Shown piece by piece: positions 22,490-33,238 of a DNA stretch of 64,000 nt. The notes below the pieces were generated by a model that saw only the letters and a program-made list of their open reading frames with translations, was not told where the DNA came from and did no database searches. Location: the NCBI RefSeq assembly GCF_041296385.1, contig NW_027183574.1:157755-221754 (forward strand), read 5' to 3'. Positions within the stretch are counted from its first letter, which is position 1. Each line of letters begins with the position of its first letter. The stretch is from Aphelocoma coerulescens. Taxonomy: Eukaryota > Chordata > Aves > Passeriformes > Corvidae. The position numbers were made by a program, and so were the translations under genes.

Positions 22490-24790
22490 TCCTGGACACC
22501 AATTCCCCTTCTGTGGCTCCTGACTCCCCACAGCCAGGCCTTGGGGCTGACGGATCGAGCCATTTGGGGCTGCCATCGACACATTGGGGCTGGGATTGAG
22601 TTTATTGGAGGCACCCGCTCAATCCCTCCATCCCAAATGGGAGCTTGGAACCTCTCCTCAGCCCTTGCTGTGCCCATGGGCTCACCTCAAGTCCCAAAAT
22701 GAGAGCCAGGGCCCCACAGCCCATTCAGAACCTCTCAACATTGCCAGAAACAGCAGCATCCTTCCCAAAATGGGCTCCCCGGCTCCCTGACAATAGGTCC
22801 CCCTTCCAAGCACCAGAGCCCCCCTCTCAGAACCCCTCCCTAAGCATTGGGGGGCACCCCAAAAATGCCTCAGGAATGGGACATACCCTAAAATCCCTTC
22901 AGGAATGTGGGATACCCCAGAACCCACTCAGCAACGGGGTCCCCCCGGCCTCATCATGCGCAGCCTTCAGCTGGCTCAGCCAGAGCCCATCCCGCCCTCA
23001 GCAGCCCCAGCCCAGCCCAGCCCTCCTGGGCAGGAAGCCCCAATGGCCGAGCCGGCCTGGGACACTTGCAGGGATGCGGGGGCAGCCGCAGCTTCTCGGG
23101 CCAGCCTGTGCCAGGCCCTGAGCGCCCTGCCAGGGAACCATTGCTGCCCCACATCCCATCTCAGCCTGCCCTCGGGCAGCGGGAAGCCGTTCCCTGGGGC
23201 CCGGCCCCGCAGGCCCTTGGCAAGAGTCTCTCTCCCCCAGCAATTGCTGCTCCTCCCTGCTGCGGGGCCCGAGCTGCAAGTTGATTTTCTGCCGCTGGCC
23301 CCGGCCCAGCCCCGAGCCAGGGCCAGCACCTTGCCCTGGAGCTCTGCGGGCGCTGCGTTTGTGCGGCCGCAGCGCAGCGGCCGCAGCTCGGAGCTGCCCT
23401 TTGTGTCCCCGCCGGCAGCTGGCAGAACTGGCGGGGCCGGGCCAGGGCCGGGCCAGCCCCGGCCTTCCCGGCTCTGCGACACAGCGGCGGCAGCCCCAGC
23501 CTTCCAGCCCTGCACACGCTCCCACACAAGCGTCCAGAGCCGCGGCCACCCAACGCAACTGACCGGCCGCTGACCCCCCAGCCTGGCCTGATGGCCATTC
23601 CTCTGCCCACACCTCGGCCAAGCTCCCCTTGGCCACCTCCTGAGCCACAGTGCCACAGACAAGTGGCACATACAGCTACAGAGCTCTGCAGGGAAGAGCT
23701 GGCAGGGAACGTTCATTCAACAGAAAAACCACCAAGAAAAAGAGAACTCCCCCCAGCAGAGCTGTTCCCTCCTGCAGTAGTTACACCTGCACACGCACAG
23801 CACCTGAGACTGCAAGCAATGAGCATTCCCTGGGCACATGTGCAGCCCAAGCAGCTCGAGGACAGCCTTGCAGCAGGACTGCTCTCAGCTGAGCCAAAAA
23901 GGCCCCTCTGGCAGCTGCAGGGCCATTGCAAAGGGCAAGGGCCAGAGCCTCAGCCCACGGGGGAGGAAAGGGCTCTGAATTCCCCTGCCCTGGCACCTCA
24001 ACCCTGTTCCCAGGCTGCTTCCCACACAGGATTCCTCTGGAGGACTGTGAAAAGCTGAGAAGCAGCTCTGGCTTCTCCACTTTCCATGTCCTAGAGCTGC
24101 CTGGCAGAAGAAATGGAGGGACAGCTCTGGTGGCACAATCCCTCCCGGCCCAGGGCACAGCGCTGGGAAGGTCTTTCCATGCTGAGGCTTTGCTGCGGCC
24201 AAGGAAAGCTCCTGGCTCAAGGTCACCTTTCCTGCTGGGCCAGACCCCCCGAGTGGCCCAGCAGCAGCAGAGAATTCCAGCACAGCCCCGGCACGGGCAG
24301 GGCGGCCCTGGGCGGGCTGCGGGAGCCGGCAGCGCCTGAGCTCAGAGCAGCTGAGCCCGGGGGCTCTTGGCCAAGGCTGAGGCCCAGCGAGCATTTCTCA
24401 GGTCACAGGGCGGCCTGGAAAGGTGCTGGGGGGGATAATTCACCCCTCAGTGCGGTCCCAGTGGCTCCCAGTATTTCCATGTCCCTGGTCCCAGTGCTGC
24501 TCCCAGCCCTGATCCGTGGGGATGGGAATGTCCCGCTCCCTTCCTGGGGCAGGCTCACACCTGAGCCAGGTGTGCAGGGCAGAACCTTGCCCTGAGCCCA
24601 AGCCCTGTCTCCCCTGCAGGATCTGCTTCCCATCGGCCTCTTCCTCCTGCGGCCCCACGCCCAGCTCGGTGCTGAACGAAGGGCGCTGGGCCGGGGTCAT
24701 CCCCCGGCAGGGGCTGCGCACCCCCTCTGCCCCCTCCCCAAATTCCCTCCCGGGGCAGCAGGGGCTGGCTCAGGAGCCCTGGGGCTCCTG
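22490..24790. other. GC-rich stretch without a recognised gene
   Basis: Contains CCCCAAAAT-type degenerate repeats (22,490-22,960) and a GC- and CpG-rich part at about 22,980-23,580, with NotI-like GCGGCCGC words near 23,360 and 23,390. Long frames are open on both strands, as expected from GC content, and none matches a family I know. The CpG-rich part could be a promoter island, but no first exon is identified. 23,600-24,790 shows nothing recognisable. Confidence 0.5.
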
Positions 24791-24792
24791 GG

Positions 24793-25155
24793 GCTTCGTG
24801 CTTTCCTTCCTAAGGAAAAGAACCGTCCTTCTCATCCAGGCTCCCATGGCCAAAACTGAAATTCTACCTCCCAAATTCTGTCTATCCAAGGATTGCTCCC
24901 AGACAAAAGCTGCCATGAGAGACAGGTCTGGCTGCCCTCACCCATGGTGGCCACCTCTCATCTTCTTCCTAAACTCTTGGACTTTGTGCTTTACTTTCAT
25001 GTGGAATAAACCCATCCTTCTCAACAAGGTGCCCATGGCCAAAATTGGGATTCCACCTCCCAAATTCCCAATATCCAAGGGCTGCTCCCAGACAAACCTG
25101 CCAGGACAGACAGATGTGGCTGGCCTTGGCCTCTGGTGGCTGTGTCTCATCTGCC
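24793..25155. repeat. Two tandem copies of a ~189-bp segment
   Basis: Copies at about 24,793-24,965 and 24,982-25,155 share GTGCTTT, CCTTCTC, CCCATGGCCAAAA, CCACCTCCCAAATTC, ATCCAAGG and TGCTCCCAGACAAA in the same order at an offset of 189 bases. They are roughly 75-80% identical by eye. Minus-strand frames are open across both but match nothing I know. Confidence 0.75.
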
Positions 25156-25189
25156 CCTGAAACCCTGGGGCTCGGTGCTGCCCTTCCTC

Positions 25190-25360
25190 TGGAGACCACT
25201 GTGACCCCGCGTGGCCTCGTGGAACCCAGGGGCCGTTGTGACCCTGCAGGGCTGGTGGCACCAAGGGAACCATTGTGACCCTGTGGCGTTCCATGGAGCC
25301 AAGGGGCCACTGTGGCACTGCTGGGCCCCAAAGAACCGAGGGGCCTTTGTGACAGGGCAG
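25190..25360 (+). repeat. GTGACCCTGTGGCC / TGGAACCAAGG minisatellite (second locus)
   Basis: Four to five copies of the same ~36-45-base family as at 14,709-15,110 (CATTGTGACCCTGTGG, CCATGGAGCCAAGGGGCC). Confidence 0.75.
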
Positions 25361-27540
25361 CTGGGGAGGTCCAGAGTGGACACCAGGAGAAAGGAATTTC
25401 CCTCCCAGGCAGGGCTGGGGTGCAACACGTCCCCCAGAAGGAGCCTGGAGCAGCCCAAGGCTTTGTGTGCCCAGGTAGAGGCAGGCAGGACGCAGAGCTG
25501 CCGGCAAAGGAAGGGGCCAGCCAGGTGGGGCAGCCGGGGGGATGAGGACAGCCTGCAGGGACAGAGGCGCAGGGCAGGGACAGCGTGGCACAGCCTGGGC
25601 TGCAGAGGGCAGAGGGATGGGCAGCAGCTGCAAGGCCCTGACAGAGCCAACTTGTGCAGCCCTTTGGCCACGGCTGCTGGCCCTGGCCCTGAGGCCAGCA
25701 GGAGACAAGTGACCCTTGCAGCCCTGGGGCCTCAGTGCCTCCTTGTCCCTGCCCAGCAGCCTGGCAGGGGCCGCCCCATGGTGCTGCCCTGGGCACTGCC
25801 CATCCCCACTTCCCAGTGCCCCGGCAAGAGCCCTGAGCACTGAGGGAGGGACAGGATCTGCCTTGCCAGGGGCTGGGGCTCAGGCCTTGGCCCTTTGCAC
25901 TCAGGGAACACAGCCAGGTTTGCTCAGCACCAGAGACACCTTTCCCTTGCTTGTCCCCACCTGCCATCGCTGCCTCCAGAGTTCTGCTCTCACTGGAACC
26001 TGGGGACACTTTCACGTGAGTCGTGTCCTGATGGGACCCATTAAAAGTTCAAGAAACTTTGGACTTTGAATCTTTGAGTTCTTGAGAAGTTTTTTGAAGA
26101 CGCTCTGAGGGACTGAGTCTGATGTGAACAACACCAAAGGCCTGAGAGGGTCATTAAAGTCCTTGTGCTGCTGCTGTGCTGCTGAGCTGGGCCGGGCTCC
26201 TGGCACAGAGGGAACTCTCAAGCTCCTGGCAACCAGCGAGAGCTTCAAAGAGGCAGCTCTGCTGAGGAGCAGCTCCTCTGCCTGCCCAGCAGGGCTGAGG
26301 GCACTGCCTGCAGGTACCTGGGAGGAGTGAGCAGAGAGCTAGCTAAAGCAGCTGGAAGGACAGCTCTGAACTCATTCGTGGAGAAACCTTCACAGCGTGG
26401 GACACAGTGAGTCTCTGGCTGCAGGGATCCTCTAGAGCTGGCCCATGACACGGCTGCCATGGCTGTGAGGATGGCTCTGCTGCCGTTCCTGCCTTGGGGG
26501 AGGATGTGCTGCAGAGCGGGGCTGCCCTGGGCACTGTCAGAGGGACAGGGCAGGACGGCTCCTGCTGCCAGGGCCGGCTGCAGGCTCTGAAGGTGGGCAG
26601 GAGCCAGGGGTGCCCAGGGCTGTCCTGCAGAGCAGCTCCTGCAGCCCTGAGGGCTCTTTGCCAGGCCAGGGCATCTGCCACCTGCCAGGGGCAGCTCTCA
26701 GCCTGCCTGGGAGCTCCCCATGGGCTGTGGGGAGGAGTTGGAGGTGGAAGGAGCGGCCCCCCTCAGGGCAGACTCCTCCTGCTGGGGAGGTGGTGCTGCA
26801 TGGCCAGAGCTGCTCTCAGCTTTCTCCTCAAGGGAAGGGAAAGGGGCTCTCAGGTTTGTCTGTGTCACTGAGACTCCTGCACTGCTGCCCTGGGGATCAG
26901 CAGCTCTGCCTCAGATCTCCCTCAGGAAGTGCCTCCTCACACTCCTCTGCCTGCAGACAGCACCAGCAGCACCTTGGCTTGCAGCATCTCCCTTTGTCTG
27001 AGCTGCCCTTCAGGCCCTGCTGCCAGGGAGATGCCCCTGGGCAGTGCCCTGTGCTGGGAGGGCTCTGCAGGGCAGAGCTGAGCCCCCAGGGCTGGGCTGG
27101 GCTCTGGCAGCACTGGCAGGGACAAGCCTTGGACCCAGAGAAACAGCTGCCAGGAGGCACAACTGCAGGCAGCAGAGAGCCAGAGCAACCACAGCTGCAC
27201 AGGGAAAGGAAGAAGGGTTTAGAGCAATGGTTTTGAAATTGGGGCCTTCAAAAAGTCACTTTATTTTTCAAGCCCATTTTAAGTACAATCACCAGGAAAT
27301 AGAGGGAGGTGAAATGAGCAAAGGGCACCTGTGTGGGGACCAGCAGGTCCGACTGCACTGGGGCACAGGGAGCCCTGTTTTCCCTCTGGGCCCCCAGTGT
27401 TCAGGCTGAGAGCAACGCTGAGGATGAGGCAGCAGCACAAACCTGAGCTCAGAAATCAAAAAGCTTAGCCAAGTTCTGTCACAGGAGGAGAAGTTGTTTT
27501 GAGGGGATTCCTAAGAAAATAGCATAGGATTGACTCAGGG
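25361..27540. other. Repeat-rich flank upstream of the olfactory receptor
   Basis: GC-rich sequence with many GGGCAGGG and CTGCAGG words and one AT-rich island (26,040-26,110). No gene is recognised. Open frames on both strands lack family motifs. A short pyrimidine/AG acceptor (CTTCCAACAG, ending 27,577) precedes the receptor start, as is usual for olfactory receptors with non-coding first exons, but no first exon was found here. Confidence 0.45.
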
Positions 27541-27591
27541 GAATCTGTCCCAGCTTGTCAATGCCTTCTTCCAACAGTCCAGAGTGCAGAA

Positions 27592-28523
27592 ATGTCCAAC
27601 AGCAGCTCCATCAGGCACTTCCTCCTGCTGGCATTGGCAGACACGCGGCAGCTGCAGCTCCTGCACTTCTGCCTCTTCCTGGGCATCTCCCTGGCTGCCC
27701 TCCTGGCCAACGGCCTCATCATCAGTGCCGGAGCCTGCGGCCAGCACCTGCACAGCCCCGTGTTCTTCTTCCTGCTCAGCCTGGCCCTCAGCGACCTGGG
27801 CTCCATCTGCACCACTGTCCCCAAGGCCATGCACAATTCCCTCTGGGCACCAGGCACCTCTCCTACTCAGCATGTGCTGCTCAGGTGTTTTTCTTTCTGT
27901 TCTTCATCTCAGCAGAGTATTCCCTCCTCCTCATCATGTGCTACGACCGCTACGTGTCCATCTGCAAAGCCCTGCACTACGGGGCCCTCCTGGGCAGCAG
28001 AGCTTGTGCCCACATGGCAGCAGCTGCCTGGGCCAGTGCCTTTCTCTACACTCTCATGCACATGGCCAATACATTTCCCCTGCCCCTGTGCCAGGGCAAT
28101 GGCCTGGGCCACTTCTTCTGGGAAATCCCACACATCCTCAAGCTCTCCTGCTCCAAATCCTACCTCAGGGAACTTGGGCTCATCGCTGTCAGTGTCTGTT
28201 TGGTATTTGGCTGTTTTGTGTTCATTGTTTTCTCCTATGTGCAGATCTTCAGGGCCGTGCTGAAGATCCCCTCTGAGCAGGGCCGGCACAAAGCCTTTTC
28301 CACGTGCCTCCCTCACCTGGCCATGCTCTCTCTGTTCCTCAGCACTGTTATATTTTCCTACCTGAAGCCCCCCTCCATCTCCTCCCCATCCCTGGATGTG
28401 GCAGTGTCAGTTCTGTACTCGGTGCTGCCTCCAGCCCTGAACCCCCTCATCTACAGCCTGAGGAAGCAGGAGCTCAGGGATGCCCTGAGGAAAAGGATCA
28501 CGGCCGGTTTTCAGCAGCAATAA
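27592..28523 (+). pseudogene. OR14-like olfactory receptor with one frameshift
   Basis: A single-exon class A GPCR of about 310 residues that would detect odorants at the olfactory-neuron surface. It starts MSNSSSIRHFLLLALAD with an N-glycosylation site. TM1 contains LLANGLI and TM2 has LSLALSDLGSICTTVPKAMH. At about 27,847, after the codons for SLW, one base is missing. The rest continues in the next frame with MCYDRYVSICKALHY (TM3), FSYVQIFRAVLKIPSEQGRH and KAFSTCLPHL (TM6), and ALNPLIYSLRKQEL (TM7), ending TAA at 28,521. AATAAA overlaps the stop (28,519-28,524). TM3-TM7 show no other damage, so this is either a very young pseudogene or a sequencing error. The motifs fit the OR14 group greatly expanded in birds. 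Confidence 0.85.
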
Positions 28524-30435
28524 ACTCTCATTCTCCTGCAGAGCTGCTCTGATGTGACTCATTAATGCCCACTCTGTGTCCTGTGTTTGTTGCTGCTGAC
28601 ACAGGTGTTACGCTGCTGTGAATTTGTTCACACAAAAATCTTTGTCTGTTCCATTTTTAATTTGGTATTTGCCTTTCCAGTGTGACCCAGAGACTGTAGA
28701 AACGGGGAGCTGCACTACAGTATGTGTGTGCTGGAACAAAAGAAAGAAGCCTGTGTTGTCTTGTTTCCCTGACATCTTTCCTCCCTGACTTCTCTGGAGC
28801 TGCAGGGTCGGTGCCTCTGGGCAGAGCTGGGGGAGAAAAGAGTCCCAGCAGGAGAGCACTGCCAGGGAGCCCCAGGACTTCTCCTCCGTAACTCCTCTTC
28901 CTTCCCTTCCACACTCCCCTGCAGAGCCCCTGTGTTGGTTTCAGGCCTCAGGGCTCTGTCAGCTGGGTCCCAGTCCTGCTGTGTGACTGCCCAGGGACTG
29001 CAGGCAGGGACAGGCCGTGGGCACTGCTGGGACAGAGCTGGGCTCTGCAGCAGCATTTCCATCATGCGAGGGCATCTCCCCAGTGCAGGGCCTGAAAGCT
29101 TCAATCTCCTTCCCAATTTTGTCTCCAGGATGTGCCCAACGCAGCACCCTGGAGAGGAAACCAGCCCTGAGCAGCAAAGGGTGGCAGTGCTCAGGGTGGG
29201 GGCACCCAGCAGTGCCCTGGCAAAGCCAGCGCCGCTGCCAGCAGGGGCCTCTCTGCCCAGCTCACAGAGGTTGTTCTTCCCTCCATGGAGGGACATCCAG
29301 GGACCGGGTCAGGGCTCCGTGTTTGCAGTGCACAGACAAGACACAGCCCTGAACACCCTGTGTGGGGGGGGGGGGACATAAACCCAGCGAGCACAAACAC
29401 CTTCAGCTGTTCCTGGAGTTCCCAGAGAGTGCCGTCCCCTGGGAACCCCCTGGATGCGGGGCTGGGATGAGCTCCTGTGCACAGAGCTCCCCGTGCCCAT
29501 CCCTGCGGCCGTGGGGCACCTCGGGCAGGGGCAGGGCAGGGTGACACCCGCAGGGCTGAGCTCCCTGCCAGGCTCTGGCAGCGGCAGCAGAGCCCAGGGA
29601 GCCCCTGCCCGTGCTGCAATGAACTGTCTGTGAGCGTGCCAGGGAAGGACTCGTGTCCCTGAGCAGCCCTGGGGCTGTGAGCAGGGCATGAGCCCAGCTC
29701 AGGGGTGGGCACCCGACAGAGCCCTGACGCTTCTGGGTGTGCCCATAAGAGAAGGCTTGGGCAAGGTGACCGTGGTAAAACCTCTCTGTCCATCAAGTGA
29801 CAACCAAGTGTCTCTGGCACTGTCCCTCCCCAGCCAGGCACCGGGAGAAAATAAGCTGAGAAAACTGTGAGTCACCATGAAGAGAGATTAATGGTTAGGG
29901 AAAGGAAGTAAAGAGCAAAGGCCAAATGCAGAAGCAAAGAAACCACAGGGAGGCAAGAATTCAGTGCATGGAGTGGCTGCCTTGGAAGACAAATGGATCA
30001 ATATAGAAAATCCAGACACCCTCTCGCCCCCTTCCTTTCCCCCAGTCCATTGCTGACCCTGACGTCCCATGGAATGGGAGATCCCTTGGGTCAGTCCAGC
30101 CCAGCTGTCCCCTCCCTGTGCCCTTGGGAACACTTGCCCACCCCCAGCCCATGGTTTGGGGGGGCTGCAGAGACGCCTCATGCGGGGCCAGCCCTGCTCA
30201 GGGACAGCCAAAGCCTTGGGCTGGGACCAAGCCCGCTGCAGCCACAAGTGGCAAGCACAGCAGCCCAGGGGCTGCTCTGGACAAAGGCAACTCCAGCCCA
30301 GCCACAGCCTGGCCAAGGGGGCTCAGGGGGCTCTTCCCACCTCTGTCATTCCATGAATCTTCTCCCTGCAGAGCTCTGTGGAGACACAAGTGACAGAGAG
30401 GCAGAAGCAGAGCTATAAAATGCACCAGTACAAAC
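28524..30435. other. Intergenic, no recognised gene
   Basis: GC-rich sequence downstream of the receptor with a run of about 12 G residues near 29,365. Frames open on both strands without recognisable motifs. Confidence 0.5.
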
Positions 30436-30439
30436 ACAG

Positions 30440-30600
30440 CAGCTCCTGTGAGGAATGAACCCTCCCAGGGCAGCGCTGGGGCAGGAGAAGCACCCAGAGG
30501 GAGGATGAGCTCAGGGCATGTGTGTGTGTCCAAGGCACAGAGGGTGAGGCTGGGCAGAGGTCAGGGCAGGGCTGGCAATGGCAGCGCAGAGCTGAGGGCA
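30440..30600 (-). repeat. Dispersed repeat segment, inverted copy of 14.31-14.46 kb
   Basis: The reverse complement matches 14,305-14,465 over CATGCCCTGAGCTCATCCTC and its neighbours. The outer sequences do not match. Confidence 0.7.
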
Positions 30601-30604
30601 GCGA

Positions 30605-30871
30605 GATTGTCCATTGGGACACGACGCAGCCTCATGGAACTCAGCAGGCCCCTGTGCCAACATGGAATCTCATGGAAACACGGCTCCACTGACAAGGCGG
30701 GGCCTCAGAGGACGCAGGTGCCACTGGGCCATTGCCAGCTCCTGTGGAATCCAGCGTCCATAGTGACAGCTGACAGCGCAGCCTCAGGGCTACATGGGGA
30801 CCATTGTGACAATCTCATGGAACCAAGGGTCACTTGTGACAGAGAGGGGCCACATGGAACACAAGGGCCAC
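30605..30871 (+). repeat. GTGACA / TGGAACCAAGG minisatellite (third locus)
   Basis: Six or so degenerate copies of the family at 14.7 kb (CATTGTGACAATCTCATGGAACCAAGG, then ACTTGTGACAGAGAGGGGCCACATGGAAC), ending at the LTR that starts at 30,872. Confidence 0.75.
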
Positions 30872-31710
30872 TGTCGTGGTTTGACACTGTCTCAAATATC
30901 AGGTAGCCATGAAAATCATCACGAAGGGCTCATGAGTTGAGATAAGGATTGGGAGAAAAACATTCTAAGTTCAAAACAGGCTCAAACTTAAAGGCATAAA
31001 GTAAATTTATTATTAACGGAGTAGGATAATGAGGAAGAAAATAAGCCTTTCAAACACCTTTTTTCCTCTCCATCCCCTCCCTCTTTCCCTCCGACAGCGC
31101 AGGGAGACAGGGCCTGGGAGTGTTCAAGCCAGTTCATCACTCGAGATCTTTCTTCAGTTCCCTCAGGGAGGGGAGTCTCTTTCTTCTGCTCTGCCATGGG
31201 CTCCTTCCCACAGGAGACAGTTCTCTGTGCACTTCTCCAGCGCGTTTCTAATTTCACGAGTATCAATCCCTCCCAGCCTGCTGTAACGTGAGTCCCTCCC
31301 ACGGGCAAAACGGTCTTCCCAAAACTGCAGGTGTGGTCATTAGTCCATGGGGTGTAGTCTTTTAAGGATCAGCTGCTTCAGTTCGGAAGCAAGAGCCCTC
31401 TTTCTCTATCTCTGGAAGCAGGAGCCCTCTCTCCCTGTTCAGGTCTCCCCCTGGATTACAGCTTTTGTAGCACCCAGCCGCTCCGCTGTGAGCACCTTTT
31501 CCCACGGGCTGGGAGTGGATCTCTGCATCCCCCCGTGGACTTCATGGATCCCAGGGAGACAGTTTGTTTTATCCCAGTCCTCAGCACGGCTTGCAGAGAA
31601 AATCTCGACTCCGACGCTGGGAGCATCTCCTGCCCCTCTTTCTTTCCACTGACCTTGGTGCCGTCAAGTTGTCTTTCTCTACATGTCCTCACTCCCTCCT
31701 CTTTCTACAA
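30872..31710 (-). mobile_element. ERV LTR, reverse orientation
   Basis: Plus-strand sequence starts TGTCGTGGTTTGACACTG, the complement of a bird-type LTR terminus ending in CA. A minus-strand AATAAA-like signal lies near 31,006-31,013 (plus AATTTATTATT). Long C/T-rich U3-like sequence follows on the plus-strand right side. The right boundary is an estimate. The ORFs inside have no retroviral protein motifs, so this is probably a solo or partial LTR. Confidence 0.6.
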
Positions 31711-31839
31711 CTAGGAGGAAAAAACTGCTGCTTGTAAATGATGTGTAAACATGTTAAGAATAACCTTTCTATGCAGATATTAACTAGTTAACATTATAAC
31801 TGGGGTCAAAGTAACAAGATGCTAATATAGCTTGAGTTA

Positions 31840-32405
31840 TAATGAAAAGCGGACAGAACTCCACTACTAAATAAGTAGTAAAGTAGGTGGGTATGCTTTA
31901 TTCCAGCGCTGGGACGCACGGGGGATCGCTCCTCCAAAATCACGCGTGCCGACAGCTGCATTCAGCTCGGTATTTACTGGGTTACAAGTTCCATATTCAT
32001 TAAGTTTCCTAACAAACTTATACATATTCATCACCTAGCCCCGCCCAGCCTCGCTTGGTTTTATTGTGAACTCAAAAGTCATTTACATCCGCGTAGCGCT
32101 TGTGCAGTGTTGTTTGGTGGTTGTGGTAGGGGTCTTCCGAGGGTCTTTTGATGAAGTCAGGGGGAGTCTTCCTCGTCTGAACTTTTCACCTTTCTCTCCT
32201 GCGCATGCTCTTTTATACCTTTGGCCTGGGTTTAAGCTTTGGCACTGGTTTGAGCTAGTTTTGGGATGAGGCAGGATGTCTGTCTGAGACTCCCGCTGGT
32301 CTTATCAGCGGTCTCCTATCTTTTCTTCCTGCTCTGCTATGCTGACCAAGCTAGATGCATTGCTCCTGACAAACGAATTCTTCTGCTCCCCATCCCCCTG
32401 ATTCA
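31840..32405 (-). mobile_element. Second ERV LTR, reverse orientation, with TATA and poly(A) signal
   Basis: On the minus strand TATAAAA (plus 32,211-32,217) is followed about 310 bases later by AATAAA (plus 31,897-31,902), a correct promoter-to-R layout for an LTR. No internal retroviral genes adjoin it. Its right edge coincides with the left edge of duplicated block A (about 32,412), so it may have inserted at, or cut away, the start of that block. Confidence 0.6.
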
Positions 32406-32550
32406 CTGGTCCCAGTGTATCCTGGTGTCCCATTCTCTCCCAGTTCATCCCATTCTGTCCCAGTCCTTTCCGGTCCCTTCCCGACAGCCACCGCCGTTTC
32501 CTGTATCTGTGTTCCCCTCCCCCCCCAAGGCTGCCCCCCCACCCCCCAAG

Positions 32551-32737
32551 ATGCTGACGGGGATCGGGGGCTTCGTGTTGGCCTTCGTCTTCCTGGCGCT
32601 GGGGCTCGGCTTCTACCTGCACAAGCAGGTGATGGGAGGGGCCCGGGGGTCGCGTCCCCCCTCTCCTGGAGCTCTGTGCTCCCCCGGGGCCCCCCAGCCC
32701 GGTGTCACCCCCTTTGCTCTGCCCACAGAGCTCCTGA
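32551..32737 (+). pseudogene. 3' end of an MHC class II beta gene (transmembrane and tail exons), copy A
   Basis: A 78-base exon (32,551-32,628) begins MLTGIGGFVL and ends LGFYLHKQ, followed by a GTGATG donor. After a 100-base intron and CCCACAG acceptor, a tiny last exon reads AGC TCC TGA (32,729-32,737). This is the glycine-rich transmembrane helix and short cytoplasmic tail of a class II beta chain, which pairs with an alpha chain to present peptides on antigen-presenting cells. No peptide-binding (beta1) or immunoglobulin (beta2) exon lies upstream; an LTR does. It is a 3' fragment. Copy B has Arg where this copy has His before KQ. Confidence 0.8.
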
Positions 32738-33194
32738 GCCGCCGGTGGCCGCAGCCCCTCCCCGTGGCCTCGGGCCCGGCCAGGACCCCCCGCTCCATCC
32801 CCGCGCTGATTTTGGGGGTCGTGTGTCCCCCCCAGCCCCGCTGTCACTCTGCCCCTGCCCGGCTGCTCCCAGTGTTTCCAGGAAGGCTTCCCAGTTCGCC
32901 CCGGTCCCGTTTATTGGGAAACAGTGGGAAGGGACTTTGGGGGATCCCGCGGGGGGACCGAGAGTGGAGGGGGCAGAACCGGCCCCAGGATGGATCGAGA
33001 ATGGGGACCCCCGTGTGTCACCCCTGTGTCACCCCCCCCCCGGGGGGCCCTTGGGAGGCACCTGAACCCCAAATCGGCACCCAGCGAACCCCAAAGGCGC
33101 AGAGACCCCCCCCTAAGCCGCCCCACAGCCCCCAACGACCAACCAAAATCCCCCGCGAGTATCAGATAATCAGAGAAGGCGTTGAACAACCTTC

Positions 33195-33238
33195 AGCCAA
33201 TCAGAGCGCGCGGCGCTGGTGACTCACCAGTTGCCAGG
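33195..33238 (-). promoter_or_regulatory. MHC class II-like X/Y-box module, copy A
   Basis: On the minus strand CCTGGCAACTGGTGAGTC (33,238-33,221) resembles an X1/X2 box, and CTGATTGGCT (33,204-33,195) is a Y box (inverted CCAAT) about 16 bases further on. RFX, CREB/AP-1-type and NF-Y factors bind such modules, which recruit CIITA at class II promoters. It points left, away from the kinase and towards the MHC fragment, which is itself on the opposite strand. No class II first exon is seen on the minus strand beyond it. Function is inferred from motifs. Confidence 0.5.

Noticed and set aside
22345..22677. Open frames through the (ATCCC)n array giving HPIPS/WDGMG-type repeats
   Set aside because: Translation of a pentanucleotide microsatellite only.
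22905..23716. Overlapping open frames of 150-250 codons on both strands in GC-rich DNA
   Set aside because: GC-rich sequence lacks stop codons by composition. No motif, splice structure or duplicate supports a gene.
24938..26015. Minus-strand open frames of 300-350 codons
   Set aside because: They cross a minisatellite and a tandem duplication, two frames are open at once and there is no family signature.
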